The notes under the pieces: generated by a model
What the model was told of the DNA's origin: nothing
Databases searched by the model: none
What the model saw: the letters and a program-made list of their open reading frames with translations, nothing else
In this document: positions 53,701-63,633 of the stretch, one piece after another
Layout: the number at the start of each line of letters is the position of its first letter
How positions within the stretch are numbered: the stretch's first letter is position 1
Translations under genes and position numbers: made by a program
NCBI RefSeq assembly: GCF_963678635.1
Contig: NC_087062.1
Span: forward strand, 60,183,584-60,247,583
Length of the DNA stretch: 64,000 bases
From: Symsagittifera roscoffensis
Taxonomy: Eukaryota; Xenacoelomorpha; Acoela; Convolutidae
Direction of reading: 5' to 3'

Positions 53701-56700
53701 ACGCATTAGCAGCACCAATCAATTAGTAAAAAAAAGAAATTTTACCAACTAACATGCCTCAATTTATAGAGCGAACGCATTCAAACTAGTATACAAAAAA
53801 TTTCATTGAAAACATCCGACCCTGTCTAGGTTCGAACCCTCTTATTTTGTTGCTAGTCTCCTTCCCTACCTCTACGCTACAGACTCATGATACATTGAAG
53901 CCAAAGTGCTATTTGTAATTTAATAGTCTGGGTTAATATCCTTAGCATTGGCAGTACTTAATAGCTGGATCAAAATGAACACTTTCAAAGTGAGCATTTT
54001 GTCGCAACAATTGCATCGCTACAATATTTTCGATTTAGGTTGGAAAAAAAAGAAGTTCATAATATAGCACAAGCTATGCAAACAATTGACCCTCGACGAG
54101 CTTTCTTTGAGGTAGTCTAAAACTGTCGAACACACACTCTAAATGATAGTTTTTGCCACTTTCTTAGACGGACGAAACAAAAATCAAGAATATGAAAATA
54201 AACTAACTTTTTTCTTTTCACCGGTTTAAAATAATGTATTTTATAAATTCAATCAATAGTTTGCCAATCAGTTTAGTCCAAAAACCGAAAATAATGAACT
54301 GGAAGTTTTGACTAAGAAAAACGCGTTTATTTAGCGTACATTATCCCTCAAACTTAGTATGTCTCAGTGCCAAAAGCGTCTTTAGAAAAAGTATAGATTT
54401 CTTTCAGTCGTGGAAATGGTTGCCGTGAGATTGTAAGAGAGGATGTTCGTAGTCCTTCGGTGGTCATAGGCTCGTTGCCCGAGAAACGCTCAAAATCAAA
54501 GTTTTTATTTTTTTAAGCTTTTAAATAGTTTCTGTGTTCGAAACATTCTGTTTATTTTGATCAGAAACTGACTCCTCTTGCTATCCTAAATTAGATGCGA
54601 CCATCAAGACTTCAACTGGATACAGCCAAGAAATTTTAGCTAATCATTATATATTATTTTTAACAGCCAGATCACGCTAGCTATACGAGTCAAAAAATGG
54701 CATCTTCAATATCTTCAATAATAACAATATCTCACAGAGAACTTTTAACATTAGAGAGACGAGTCGCCGCTTATTGTAATGCGATAAACTTCTTTACTAG
54801 CAGACAAAACTGAAACAACAATCATCTCGACGAAAAAAAGGTCGAAATAATCGCGAAAAAAAATTTAAAAATTTGTCACGAATGATGCTGTCTCGAATGA
54901 TCAATTTGAGGAAAACACGTACAGCAATACGATCGGCGACGTAGAAAAAGTTCCAGCGAGCAGGTCATCGAAGCCAATGAAATTAAAATAAACTCCCTTT
55001 GAGCCAAAAACAAAATTGTTGTCATGAAAAATTTTGAGCTATGAGGTTCTGAAATTGTAAGATTTTTATCCTTTCGAAAGGACGAAAGGAAAATATAAAA
55101 AGTCAGTGGTAGTAAATTAACAAATTACAGAATTATATCAAAAACACTTGCAACTACGACAAAAATTGCTTCCAGCACAAAAAAATTCCGTGATGTGGCA
55201 CCAAAGCCAACGAAATATAATCAGACAAGCGATAGACCGATAATTTGTTTGAGACAGAATTTTCAGTTCGAAAAAAAAGACGTGGCTGGATTCGAACCTA
55301 GGCCCTTTGCCGTCCCAGGCGTCGTCGCTACTTCTTGGACAAGTGCGCAGAAAATTCCATGAAAAAGTTAAAAATTGATAGCGTAATTAAAACCGTGAAC
55401 GTAATTAAAACAAATAATCATGTGTGCCCGAATTAAAACATAACAAACAATTCAAAAAAAATTTAAAGGCTTAATTATCAAAACGTTTTTTTTTCGTAAC
55501 TAAGAAAAAAATTTCTAACTTAATCATACTATTCCAATAACGAAAGATGGGGCTTTTATGCAACTTTTCGTTCGACCGCGGGGCCAACAAAAAAGGAATT
55601 GATATGCAGGTTTTTTGTTTCTGGTCACATTTGAAAAAAAACACATTGCACACTACGACGCCAAGCTCTGGTACGAGTTGTTCTGAAAATTTAAAAAAAA
55701 ACATTAATTTTTCTCATTAGGGGGACAATTTTTTGAAATATTTTGAATTCCGAATTACAAACAAAAAAATTTGATTAAAGAAAAACAATTGACAGCCCAC
55801 GAGCTTTCTTTGAGGTAGTCTAATTTTGTCGAACAAACACTAACACTCTAAACCATAGTTTTTTGCCACTTTGTTAGAAGACCGAAACAAAAGTCAAACA
55901 CAGCCGAAACATGAAAATAATTTTAACATTTTCCCTTCACCGGTTTACGATAATATACTGTGCTCATTCAATCAATAGTTTGCCAATCAGTTCACTAAAA
56001 ATCGAGAATTGGGAACTGGATTTTTTAAATGAAAAACTGAAACAAAAACTGCACTTACTTAGAATGACCGTCTCTTTAGATTTACCAGCTTAGAATGACA
56101 ATTTAGAACGACGGTCCCGTTTATTTAGCGTACATTTTCCCTCAAAATTAGTATAACAGTGCCAAAAGCGTCTTCAGAAAAAGTTTTGATTTCCTGGTCG
56201 TGAAAACGGATGGCATAAAATTGTACCTTTTCATTCGTTTACATTTAATTATTGCAAAAATGAAATAAAACCAAAATAAAACATTACATACATTACAACC
56301 AAGTTTAATTTTAAGACAGCTTATAATATCAAACCGTTTTTCCTTGTTTTTAAAAAGAACTTATAGCTTAATCATGTGATTCGAATAACAAAGGGTGGAG
56401 GTTCTATGTTATTATCCATTCGACCGCGGGGTCCAAAAAACAATTGATATCCGGAATTTCGTTAAAAGTTAAATTTGAAAGTAGCAAATTATTGCACATC
56501 ATGAAGCCAAGCTCGGGAACGTTCAGGGGCGGATTTAGAGGGGGGGGGGGGAGGGCGGACGCCCTTCTCCTCAGGGAATCGACCACATGCCGACCCAGAG
56601 TGTCCCTCTTTGTACTATTTTGAGATTTCCCTTTTTGGCTGACTGACCCTTAAATTTTTCTAAAGGCGCCTTAGGCGCCAAAATATACTAAATATGAGGG

Positions 56701-59633
56701 GGGAGCGCGCCGAAAAAACGCGATTTTTTGGTCAAAATTTTCAAAAAAATGCCTAAAAAGCCTTTTTTTCAAAAATTTGCATGCGGCGCAGAAAGTTTGG
56801 TCTTCATAGCGATTTGGGAGAGCTCAGAAGATCTTTTTGGTTGATCTAAAAAAAAGTCGACAAATTTTTCGAAAACTTTTTGAACATCCCCCCCTCGAGA
56901 AAATCCTAGATCCGCCCCTGGGTACTTTAGTAATGGTTTCGATTTATTTGCCAGTTGATATCGCAGTTTAGCTAAGGTCAGTTAATTCATGTTCAAAGAC
57001 ATCTGCGGCAGCCAGCAAGAAGAAGCGGATTCCAGTGACAAGTTGCGGAAGCCAGAGAAAAACAGAGACAGTATACTGCGGATCCAGCGACATTTAAAGG
57101 AATTCGCTTCAACTGAGAACACGCGTTTATCGCAGAATTGCATAACAACAAATAAATGATCAAAAAAAAAGCATGTTTCCGGATTCCGGCTGCAAGAGTC
57201 TCCCAAGAAGCTGCTTGTAATAAAACCGAGATTGACTTCGTAGAAAATAGCGAGAGTAAGGCGACCAACACTTCATCAATACTGGTTGCCAGATTTTTCA
57301 AAAACGTCTTTTTCTGTATTTATTCAAGTACACTAACTTACCTACGGATTTCTATTAAATCGATCTAGAGGCGCCTTTGGCGTCAATATACACTAATTTT
57401 GAAAATTTAAAACTTGCCGGAAAAAGTGTTTCAAGACGAAACCTTCCAAAAGTTTCAAAGAAGATTTTTGTGCATTATTAGGAAGATAAAATTATATTTA
57501 CAATAAAATAAGAAACAAAGTAGAACTAAAGTATTAAAAGGACGTCATCGAATTCAGTGTGATCCAGTTGGTCTGAAAACTGAAAAAAAAAATTTTCTCG
57601 ATCTTCAGGTTTCACAAAAATCAAGAATATGAAAAAAACTAACTTTTTTCTTTTCACCGGTTTAAAATAATGTATTTTATAAATTCGATCACTAGTTTGT
57701 CAATCAGTTTAGTCCAAAAAGCGAAAATTGTGAACTGGAAGTTTTAACTAAGAAAAACGCGTTTATTTAGCGTACATTATCCCTCAAAATTAGTATGTCT
57801 CAGTGCCAAAAGCGTCTTTAGAAAAAGTATAGATTTCTTTCAGTCGTGGAAATGGTTGCCGTGAGATTGTAAGAGAGGATGTTCGTAGCCCTTCGGTGGT
57901 CATAGGCTCGTTGCCCGAGAAACGCTCAAAATCAAAGTTTTTATTTTTTTAAGCTTTTAAATAGTTTCTGTGTTCGAAACATTCTGTTTATTTTGATCAG
58001 AAACTGACTCCTCTTGCTATTGGTTTGGATTGTAATTGGCACCTGAGTTTGGTGGTTGTGATTGAGTGCGGCTTTGAGCATGTGTTGAGTCCAGCTAGTC
58101 TGAGTAGAGGTGTCTACTGCCTTGCACTGTTCTTTCTGAGATCTCAGAACCATGTTCACACTGATAAGCACCACGCTGTCTTCCCATACATCTACGGAAA
58201 AAATATAATGAAGGAAACACTTATGTTTTCTTCAATGGTATAACGGGCGCATTTTGGAGCAGGCAAAAATTCGTAACAAGCGACAATTCGAAACAGTATA
58301 TTCAGCGGAGAAAATTGATTGACGCGCATTTTTCCTCTCGTGCCAGATGTAAGCGCACCGGAGCAAGCGTATTCTACTTGCCAATGCCTTGCTACGATTT
58401 GTCCCCTGTTACGAATTTTCGCCCTACCATACGCCCACATACCCATATGCAGCTATATGGACGCCTTGAAAACTGAGATCATCTAATATTGAGAAAAATA
58501 AAATAGCTCACAAACAACTCTCTATAGTTTAACGATAGTAATGTGCTTTCAAGTACAATTACAAACCTGTTCAAACTTTTGAAAAGTGTTTAATGATAAC
58601 ATCAGATAGAATTAAGAAAAAAGCTACCATGAGCGAGTAAGGCTAGAGCAGCAGACATCTTGATGACGTCATCAGAAGAAGACTGCAGAGAGTGTCTCAG
58701 TTTTGAGTTGATACTCTCACTGTTCTCCATGTTCAGGCCCTGCAGAGTCTAAACACGAGGTAATATCTGCGAGACCCGTCCTCAAAATTCCTCACTTTGA
58801 GTTTCCGGCTCATAAAGGATATCATTAACAACCTCGCAATTCAAGTTTGGGTTTTTGGCCAGTTCCAATATTTTTGAGTGTTGTTCCGACCACTAAAAGT
58901 GGGGAGGAACTTTGTATTCGGGTGTATTTTAGTTTTCTTCTTTTTTCCACTCAAAATCAGGTACCACAAATAATCATCGGAGAGAATTGAGTGATATATC
59001 AAATTGAAACCCTTTCAGCTGTAATTTGAACGAAAATTAAAAATTTCAATTTTTTCCGTCTAACTCAATCGAATAGTGCGAGCGAGCAGGCTTATAATAG
59101 TTAGTTTTAAACTTTCAATACAAACTATTACTTAGTTTTATTTAAGTAAAATTAGTTACCGAGAATTCTTTTAGCGCCTTCTTGGGAATAAACGTTTAAG
59201 AACGAATAAAAAAACCTGCAAAAATTTGGAAATTTTCAAAAATGTTTTTTTCTTTTAATTTTTAGAATTTGGTATTTTTTTATGCGAAAAGCTGTTCTCA
59301 AATGTCTCTAATTTTTTCAACTATTGAATTTTTGGGCTTTTGTTCAGATTCTTTCATCACACCAAAAACAAAAGAGGACTCAATTTGCAAAAAAAATATA
59401 TATTTTTTTTTTAAATATGGTCGGATCATTCAGTGCTACGTGCACAGCAACCGGCTAATCTTATTAACTATTGAACTTGTTCACTATCGCACCATATACC
59501 ATTGGGGAATTTTAAAATATACTTCGTAAAAGGTTCCATTGAAGGATTTCTAAATATACTTATATCATCTATATACCTTGAGAGATTCGATTCTGCGTCC
59601 ATGGGAGCTACTGTCAAGTCCGTTGAGGATCTC
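44643..59633 (-). CDS. Helical (HEAT/ARM-like) repeat protein, 3' ten exons; 5' end outside window
   Basis: Ten minus-strand exons (59577-59633, 58628-58748, 58043-58191, 49816-50061, 49559-49651, 46249-46380, 45951-46024, 45337-45475, 44789-44880, 44643-44706) join with consistent phases into 388 codons and a TGA. Most have AG acceptors after pyrimidine runs. The product is Leu-rich and built of paired amphipathic helices about 35-40 residues apart (for example KVRQLGARVMTVLDFRG, then SSEETVRLECVVCCGTLNI, then KIHILRTFLILRPSNARLTR), typical of HEAT/armadillo proteins. No catalytic motif, signal peptide or membrane segment is seen. I cannot name the gene; a HEAT-repeat-containing family such as HEATR4 is possible but unproven. 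Upstream exons must lie beyond the repeats at 60-64 kb. Confidence 0.8.
44789..44880 (-). CDS. Helical-repeat gene exon
   Basis: The acceptor gtttatttag is above 44880 and the donor cag|gtgatt is below 44789. Encodes ILRTFLILRPSNARLTRLLA followed by SKANQGGPLS. It ends in phase 2. Confidence 0.8.
45337..45475 (-). CDS. Helical-repeat gene exon
   Basis: The acceptor tttgtgcag is above 45475 and the donor cac|gtaaca below 45337. Encodes GLESSEETVRLECVVCCGTL through HLAEMLEVGHSDFLKIH, a clear HEAT-like helix pair. The other two frames of this strand are also largely open, but only this one fits both neighbours' phases. Confidence 0.82.
45951..46024 (-). CDS. Helical-repeat gene exon
   Basis: The acceptor ttttttcag is above 46024 and the donor gtgagt below 45951. 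Encodes KVRQLGARVMTVLDFRGRAV plus QETI, ending in phase 2. Confidence 0.82.
46249..46380 (-). CDS. Helical-repeat gene exon
   Basis: 44 codons in phase 0/0. The acceptor tttgtcggcag is above 46380 and the donor acg|gtaaga below 46249. Encodes CRGSALCLLMCWNPILNPPY through RCLWEETHT. Confidence 0.82.
46381..47099. other. Intron sequence without gene
   Basis: AT-rich intron of the minus-strand gene with nothing recognised. Confidence 0.4.
47100..47970 (+). pseudogene. LINE (non-LTR retrotransposon) reverse transcriptase relic
   Basis: Plus-strand blocks in LINE RT order: NKAFDTLDH (about 47117), LPITTDIPQGRVSDSLLFLV with YINEM (about 47266-47335), KYLGVILDANLK (about 47500), and KQYGLLVYGGTSF (about 47662). 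Stops and frameshifts interrupt it. The segment that should carry the catalytic (F/Y)ADD box, between the YINEM and KYLGV blocks, is shortened, and the box is missing. It lies in an intron of the minus-strand gene, antisense to it. Confidence 0.75.
47971..49558. other. Intron sequence without gene
   Basis: AT-rich with T and A runs and a (TTC)n microsatellite near 48830. The plus-strand frame 48234-48497 follows the end of the LINE relic and has no domain. Confidence 0.4.
49559..49651 (-). CDS. Helical-repeat gene exon
   Basis: 31 codons in phase 0/0. The acceptor gcttttttcag is above 49651 and the donor gag|gtaatt below 49559. Encodes SLEVLVRFIGCRSQELLDLS with YKQTHKSPSWE. Confidence 0.8.
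49816..50061 (-). CDS. Helical-repeat gene exon
   Basis: 82 codons. The acceptor ctattgtag is above 50061. Encodes LEPDTIVDLAACLRDQLLLT through YAFQSSNPWVIAQ. The phase-compatible donor is caa|gttggt (weak). A stronger-looking gtaccc three bases on would break the frame of the next exon. This is the largest exon seen. Confidence 0.8.
51818..52164. mobile_element. hAT-type MITE nested in repeat copy 1
   Basis: CAGGGGCGTATTTAGGGG to CTAGATCCGCCCCTG. The flanks GGTACGTT and AGTACTTT match at 6 of 8 positions, so it is an old insertion that predates the duplication of the host repeat (same site in copies 2 and 3). Confidence 0.8.
52875..53068 (-). repeat. tRNA-Leu-like SINE, copy 2
   Basis: On the minus strand the head (53068 down to about 52986, 83 nt) has TGGCTGAGTG (A-box-like), an anticodon-position loop CTCAAAA, a long variable arm, and CAGATTCGAATCCT (B box). 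The A-box wording and extra-long variable arm resemble tRNA-Leu. The body continues with gctaattcgaggcttaattc and gtcgtgttctcgc, as in copy 1 at 10.4 kb. Confidence 0.7.
53818..53891 (-). repeat. tRNA-like (Pol III box) module
   Basis: On the minus strand TGTAGCGTAGAGGTAGGGA (A-box-like) is followed about 35 nt later by GGGTTCGAACCT (B box). It is repeated in copy 3 at 63560-63633. Folding is poor, so it is not a functional tRNA. Confidence 0.45.
54583..55426. repeat. Composite repeat, block B (copy between A1 and A2)
   Basis: An 844-bp block starting cctaaattagatgcgaccat. It recurs at 59634-60473 with only scattered single-base differences. Here it is joined directly to the end of A1; at the other site the exon cluster 58021-59633 lies before it. 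Confidence 0.88.
55279..55350 (-). repeat. tRNA-like (Pol III box) module in block B
   Basis: On the minus strand TGTCCAAGAAGTAGCGAC (A-box position), then GGGACGGC, and TAGGTTCGAATCCAGC, a perfect B-box core. It is repeated at 60326-60397. Confidence 0.45.
55427..58020. repeat. Composite repeat, copy 2 (block A2, internally deleted)
   Basis: Nearly identical to A3 and similar to A1, but it lacks about 1.3 kb corresponding to 52.86-54.18 kb of A1. At the junction (57613-57621) the two sides share ACAAAAAT. It ends 22 bp from the donor side of exon 58043-58191. Confidence 0.88.
56524..56920. mobile_element. hAT-type MITE nested in repeat copy 2
   Basis: Same site as in copies 1 and 3. Flanks GGAACGTT and GGTACTTT (6 of 8). 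Contains the GGCGCCTTAGGCGCC palindrome and the GAGGGGGGAGCGCGC block. Confidence 0.82.
58043..58191 (-). CDS. Helical-repeat gene exon
   Basis: The acceptor ttttttccgtag is above 58191 and the donor cag|gtgcca below 58043. Its first two bases complete the Asp codon left by the exon above. Encodes VWEDSVVLISVNMVLRSQKE through LKAALNHNHQTQ. The only frame that joins both neighbours is this one. Confidence 0.78.
58628..58748 (-). CDS. Helical-repeat gene exon
   Basis: The acceptor ctcgtgtttag is above 58748 and the donor catg|gtagct below 58628. Encodes TLQGLNMENSESINSKLRHS through KMSAALALLAH. It ends in phase 1. Confidence 0.8.
58749..59576. other. Intron sequence without gene
   Basis: AT-rich. 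The plus-strand open frame 59269-59529 shows no domain. Confidence 0.4.
59577..59633 (-). CDS. Helical-repeat gene, first visible exon
   Basis: 19 codons in phase 0/0 (EILNGLDSSSHGRRIESLK). The donor is aag|gtatat. The acceptor sequence ctaatttag lies entirely in the first bases of repeat block B (59634 on), so the splice site is supplied by the repeat. Confidence 0.72.
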
Positions 59634-60473
59634 CTAAATTAGATGCGACCATCAAGACTTCAACTAGATACAGCCAAGAAATTTTAGCTAATCATTATAT
59701 ATTATTTTAAACAGCCAGATCACGCTAGCTATACGAGTCAAAAAATGGCATCTTCAATATCTTCAATAATAACAATATCTCACAGAGAACTTATAACATT
59801 AGAGAGACGAGTCGCCGCTTATTGTAATGCGATAAACTTCTTTACTAGCAGACAAAACTGAAACAACAATCATCTCGACGAAAAAAAGGTCGAAATATTC
59901 GCGAAAAAAAATTTAAAAATTTGTCACGAATGATGCTGTCTCGAATGATCAATTTGAGGAAAACACGTACAGCAATACGATCGGCGACGTAGAAAAAGTT
60001 CCAGCGAGCAGGTCATCGAAGCCAATGAAATTCAAATAAACTCCCTTTGAGCCAAAAACAAAACTGTTGTCATGAAAAATTTTGAGCTATGAGGTTCTGA
60101 AATTGTAAGATTTTTATCCTTTCGAAAGGACGAAAGGAAAATATAAAAAGTCAGTGGTAGTAAATTAACAAATTACAGAATTATATCAAAAACACTTGCA
60201 ACTACGACAAAATATGCTTCCAGCACAAAAAATTCCGTGATGTGGCACCAAAGCCAACGAAATATAATCAGACAAGCGATAGACCGACAATTTGTTTGAG
60301 ACAGAATTTTCAGTTCGAAAAAAAAGACGTGGCTGGATTCGAACCTAGGCCCTTTGCCGTCCCAGGCGTCGTCGCTACTTCTTGGACAAGTGCGCAGAAA
60401 ATTCCATGAAAAAGTTAAAAATTGATAGCGTAATTAAAACCGTGAACGTAATTAAAACAAATAATCATGTGTA
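59634..60473. repeat. Composite repeat, block B (copy before A3)
   Basis: Near-identical partner of 54583-55426, including the tRNA-like module at 60326-60397. Confidence 0.88.
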
Positions 60474-61567
60474 CCCGAATTAAAACATAACAAACAATTG
60501 AAAAAAATTTAAAGGCTTAAATATCAAAACGTTTTTTTTCGTAACTAAGAAAAAAATTTCTAACTTAATCATACTATTCCAATAACGAAAGATGGGGCTT
60601 TTATGCAACTTTTCGTTCGACCGCGGGGCCAACAAAAAAGGAATTGATATGCAGGTTTTTTGTTTCTGGTCACATTTGAAAAAAAACACATTGCACACTA
60701 CGACGCCAAGCTCTGGTACGAGTTGTTCTGAAAATTAAAAAAAAACACAATTTTTCTCATTAGGGGGACAATTTTTTGAAATATTTTGAATTCCGAATTA
60801 CAAACAAAAAAATTTGATTAGATAAAAACAATTGACAGCCCACGAGCTTTCTTTGAGGTAGTCTAATTTTGTCGAACAAACACTAACACTCTAAACCATA
60901 GTTTTTTGCCACTTTGTTAGAAGGCCGAAACAAAAGTCAAACACAGCCGAAACATGAAAATAATTTTAACATTTTCCCTTCACCGGTTTACGATAATATA
61001 CTGTGCTCATTCAATCAATAGTTTGCCAATCAGTTCACTAAAAAATCGAGAATTGGGAACTGGATTTTTTAAATGAAAAACTGAAACAAAAACTGCACTT
61101 ACTTAGAATGACCGTCTCTTTAGATTTACCAGCTTAGAATGACAATTTAGAACGACGGTCCCGTTTATTTAGCGTACATTTTCCCTCAAAATTAGTATAA
61201 CAGTGCCAAAAGCGTCTTCAGAAAAAGTTTTGATTTCCTGGTCGTGAAAACGGATGGCATAAAATTGTACCTTTTCATTCGTTTACATTTAATTATTGCA
61301 AAAATGAAATAAAACCAAAATAAAACATTACATACATTACAAACAAGTTTAATTTTAAGACAGCTTATAATATCAAACCGTTTTTCCTTGTTTTTAAAAA
61401 GAACTTATAGCTTAATCATGTGATTCGAATAACAAAGGGTGGAGGTTCAATGTTATTATCCATTCGACCGCGGGGTCCAAAAAACAATTGATATCCGGAA
61501 TTTCGTTAAAAGTTAAATTTGAAAGTAGCAAATTATTGCACATCATGAAGCCAAGCTCGGGAACGTT

Positions 61568-61973
61568 CAGGGGCGGATTTAGAGGGGGGGGGGGGGGGGG
61601 GAGGGCGGACGCCCTTCTCCTCAGGGAATCGACCACATGCCGACCCAGAGTGTCCCTCTTTGTACTATTTTGAGATTTCCCTTTTTGGCTGACTGACCCT
61701 TAAATTTTTCTAAAGGCGCCTTAGGCGCCAAAATATACTAAATTTGAGGGGGGAGCGCGCGCCGAAAAAACGCGATTTTTTGGTCAAAATTTTCAAAAAA
61801 AATGCCTAAAAAGCCTTTTTTTCAAAAATTTGCATGCGGCGCAGAAAGTTTGGTCTTCATAGCGATTTGGGAGAGCTCAGAAGATCTTTTTGGTTGATCT
61901 AAAAAAAAGTCGACAAATTTTTCGAAAACTTTTTGAACATCCCCCCCTCGAGAAAATCCTAGATCCGCCCCTG
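61568..61973. mobile_element. hAT-type MITE nested in repeat copy 3
   Basis: Same insertion as in copies 1 and 2. The G run after the left terminus is longer here (about 61582-61601), showing ongoing slippage. Flanks GGAACGTT and GGTACTTT. Confidence 0.82.
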
Positions 61974-62681
61974 GGTACTTTAGTAATGGTTTCGATTTAT
62001 TTGCCAGTTGATATCGCAGTTTAGCTAAGGTCAGTTAATTCATGTTCAAAGACATCTGCGGCAGCCAGCAAGAAGAAGCGGATTCCAGTGACAAGTTGCG
62101 GAAGCCAGAGAAAAACAGAGACAGTATACTGCGGATCCAGCGACATTTAAAGGAATTCGCTTCAACTGAGAACACGCGTTTATCGCAGAATTGCATAACA
62201 ACAAATAAATGATCAAAAAAAGCATGTTTCCGGATTCCGGCTGCAAGAGTCTCCTACAGAAGCTGCTTGTAATAAAACCGAGATTGACTTCGTAGAAAAT
62301 AGCGAGAGGAAGGCGACCAACACTTCATCAATACTGGTTGCCAGATTTTTCAAAAACATCTTTTTCTGTATTTATTCAAGTACACTAACTTACCTACGGA
62401 TTTCTATTAAATCGATCTAGAGGCGCCTTTGGCGTCAATATACACTAATTTTGAAAATTTAAAACTTGCCGGAAAAAGTGTTTCAAGACGAAACCTTCCA
62501 AAAGTTTTAAAGAAGATTTTTGTGCATTATTAGGAAGATAAAATTATATTTACAATAAAATAAGAAACAAAGTAGAACTAAAGTATTAAAAGGACGTCAT
62601 CGAATTCAGTGTGATCGAGTTGGTCTGAAAACTGAAAAAAAAAACTTTCTCGATCTTCAGGTTTCACAAAAATAAAGGTTT

Positions 62682-62876
62682 TACACAGAGGCAAAGGTGC
62701 GCTTCGCAAATATTTGCGAGAACACGACCAAAAAGCAGCTCTATCAAACGAAATAAGAAAAAATAGAATTAAGCCTCAAATTAGCAAAAACAAGGCTACG
62801 TGTAGGATTCGAATCTGCGGCCTACTGCAATCAAGAGATTTTAAGTCTCACTTATTATTCACTCAGCCACGCAAGC
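62682..62876 (-). repeat. tRNA-Leu-like SINE, copy 3
   Basis: As copy 2, but the A-box region reads GTGGCTGAGTG, closer to a real tRNA-Leu, and the anticodon-position loop reads CTTAAAA instead of CTCAAAA. Confidence 0.7.
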
Positions 62877-63559
62877 TTAACAACCGACAAACACTTGTCA
62901 CGAATTGAGCAGCTACATATGCAAATAACTTGTCAAAGCCAATCAGCAAAAAACGCACCAAATAAAAATCGACTCATTTTTGCATGTAATAATTTGGAAT
63001 ATTACAAACTGAAGGCATCCTTACTGTTAATGCATGTAACTAATCGCAAAGCATAAAACTACATTATGTATAATTTATGCATTTCGAAAAACTACGAGAT
63101 ATACTGAGTTAGAAAACTTCTGAAATCGAGTTTTCAAAATTGTTATGTTGTTTGAAACAAATCAATTTTTTCGGTTCACTTAATAAATTAAAAATGCATC
63201 AGCTGTGTTCACTTATTAGGATTCGAATATCAAACCACATGCTATCAAAAAGCTTCGTACTAATACACTCGCTTCGTAAGTGCAACACAGAGGCAAAGTT
63301 GCATCGCATACACAAGCAAAAATATGACCGATAATTCTACTGGGAAAAACTGAATGAGTGAAATTTTGAGTCTAAAAAATTTCCTAAGGGACACACGCCA
63401 ATTATGAGTCTAGATAATTGCTAAGTGATGCAAGCCAATTATGACGCATTAGCAGCAACAATCAATTAGTAAAAAAAAGAAATTTTACCAACTAACATGC
63501 CTCAGTTTATAGAGCGGACGCATTCTAACTAGTATACAAAAAATTTCATTGAAAACATC

Positions 63560-63633
63560 CGACCCTGTCTAGGTTCGAACCCTCTTATTTTGTTGCTAGT
63601 CTCCTTCCCTACCTCTACGCTACAGACTCATGA
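63560..63633 (-). repeat. tRNA-like (Pol III box) module
   Basis: Same module as 53818-53891, with GGGTTCGAACCT as B box on the minus strand. Confidence 0.45.

Larger units (their letters stand above)
50703..54582. repeat. Composite repeat, copy 1 (block A1)
   Basis: Begins near atgtgcccgaattaaaac and ends at cctcttgctat. It matches A2 (55427-58020) and A3 (60474-64000 and beyond) along its length, and is visibly more diverged than A2 is from A3. Internally it is made of related modules. 50695-50960 and 51515-51815 are diverged direct copies of each other (both contain cgttcgaccgcggggcc or tccattcgaccgcggggtcc). The segment with gagctttctttgaggtagtc occurs at 51083 and again at 54098. It lies in the 8.0-kb intron of the minus-strand gene. 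No coding capacity was recognised. Confidence 0.88.

Noticed and set aside
53818-53891. Functional tRNA gene
   Set aside because: B box is good but acceptor and anticodon stems do not pair; best called a tRNA-derived repeat module.
56993-57301. Cys/Leu-rich minus-strand frame repeated at 52.3, 57.1 and 62.1 kb
   Set aside because: Present in all three composite-repeat copies but frame length varies through indels and no domain is recognisable; treated as repeat sequence. Selection tests between copies could still be run.
54583-58020. Composite repeat as a single DNA transposon or Helitron
   Set aside because: The block ends (cctaaattag and cttgctat) show no inverted repeats, no target duplication and no Helitron-type TC/CTRR ends.
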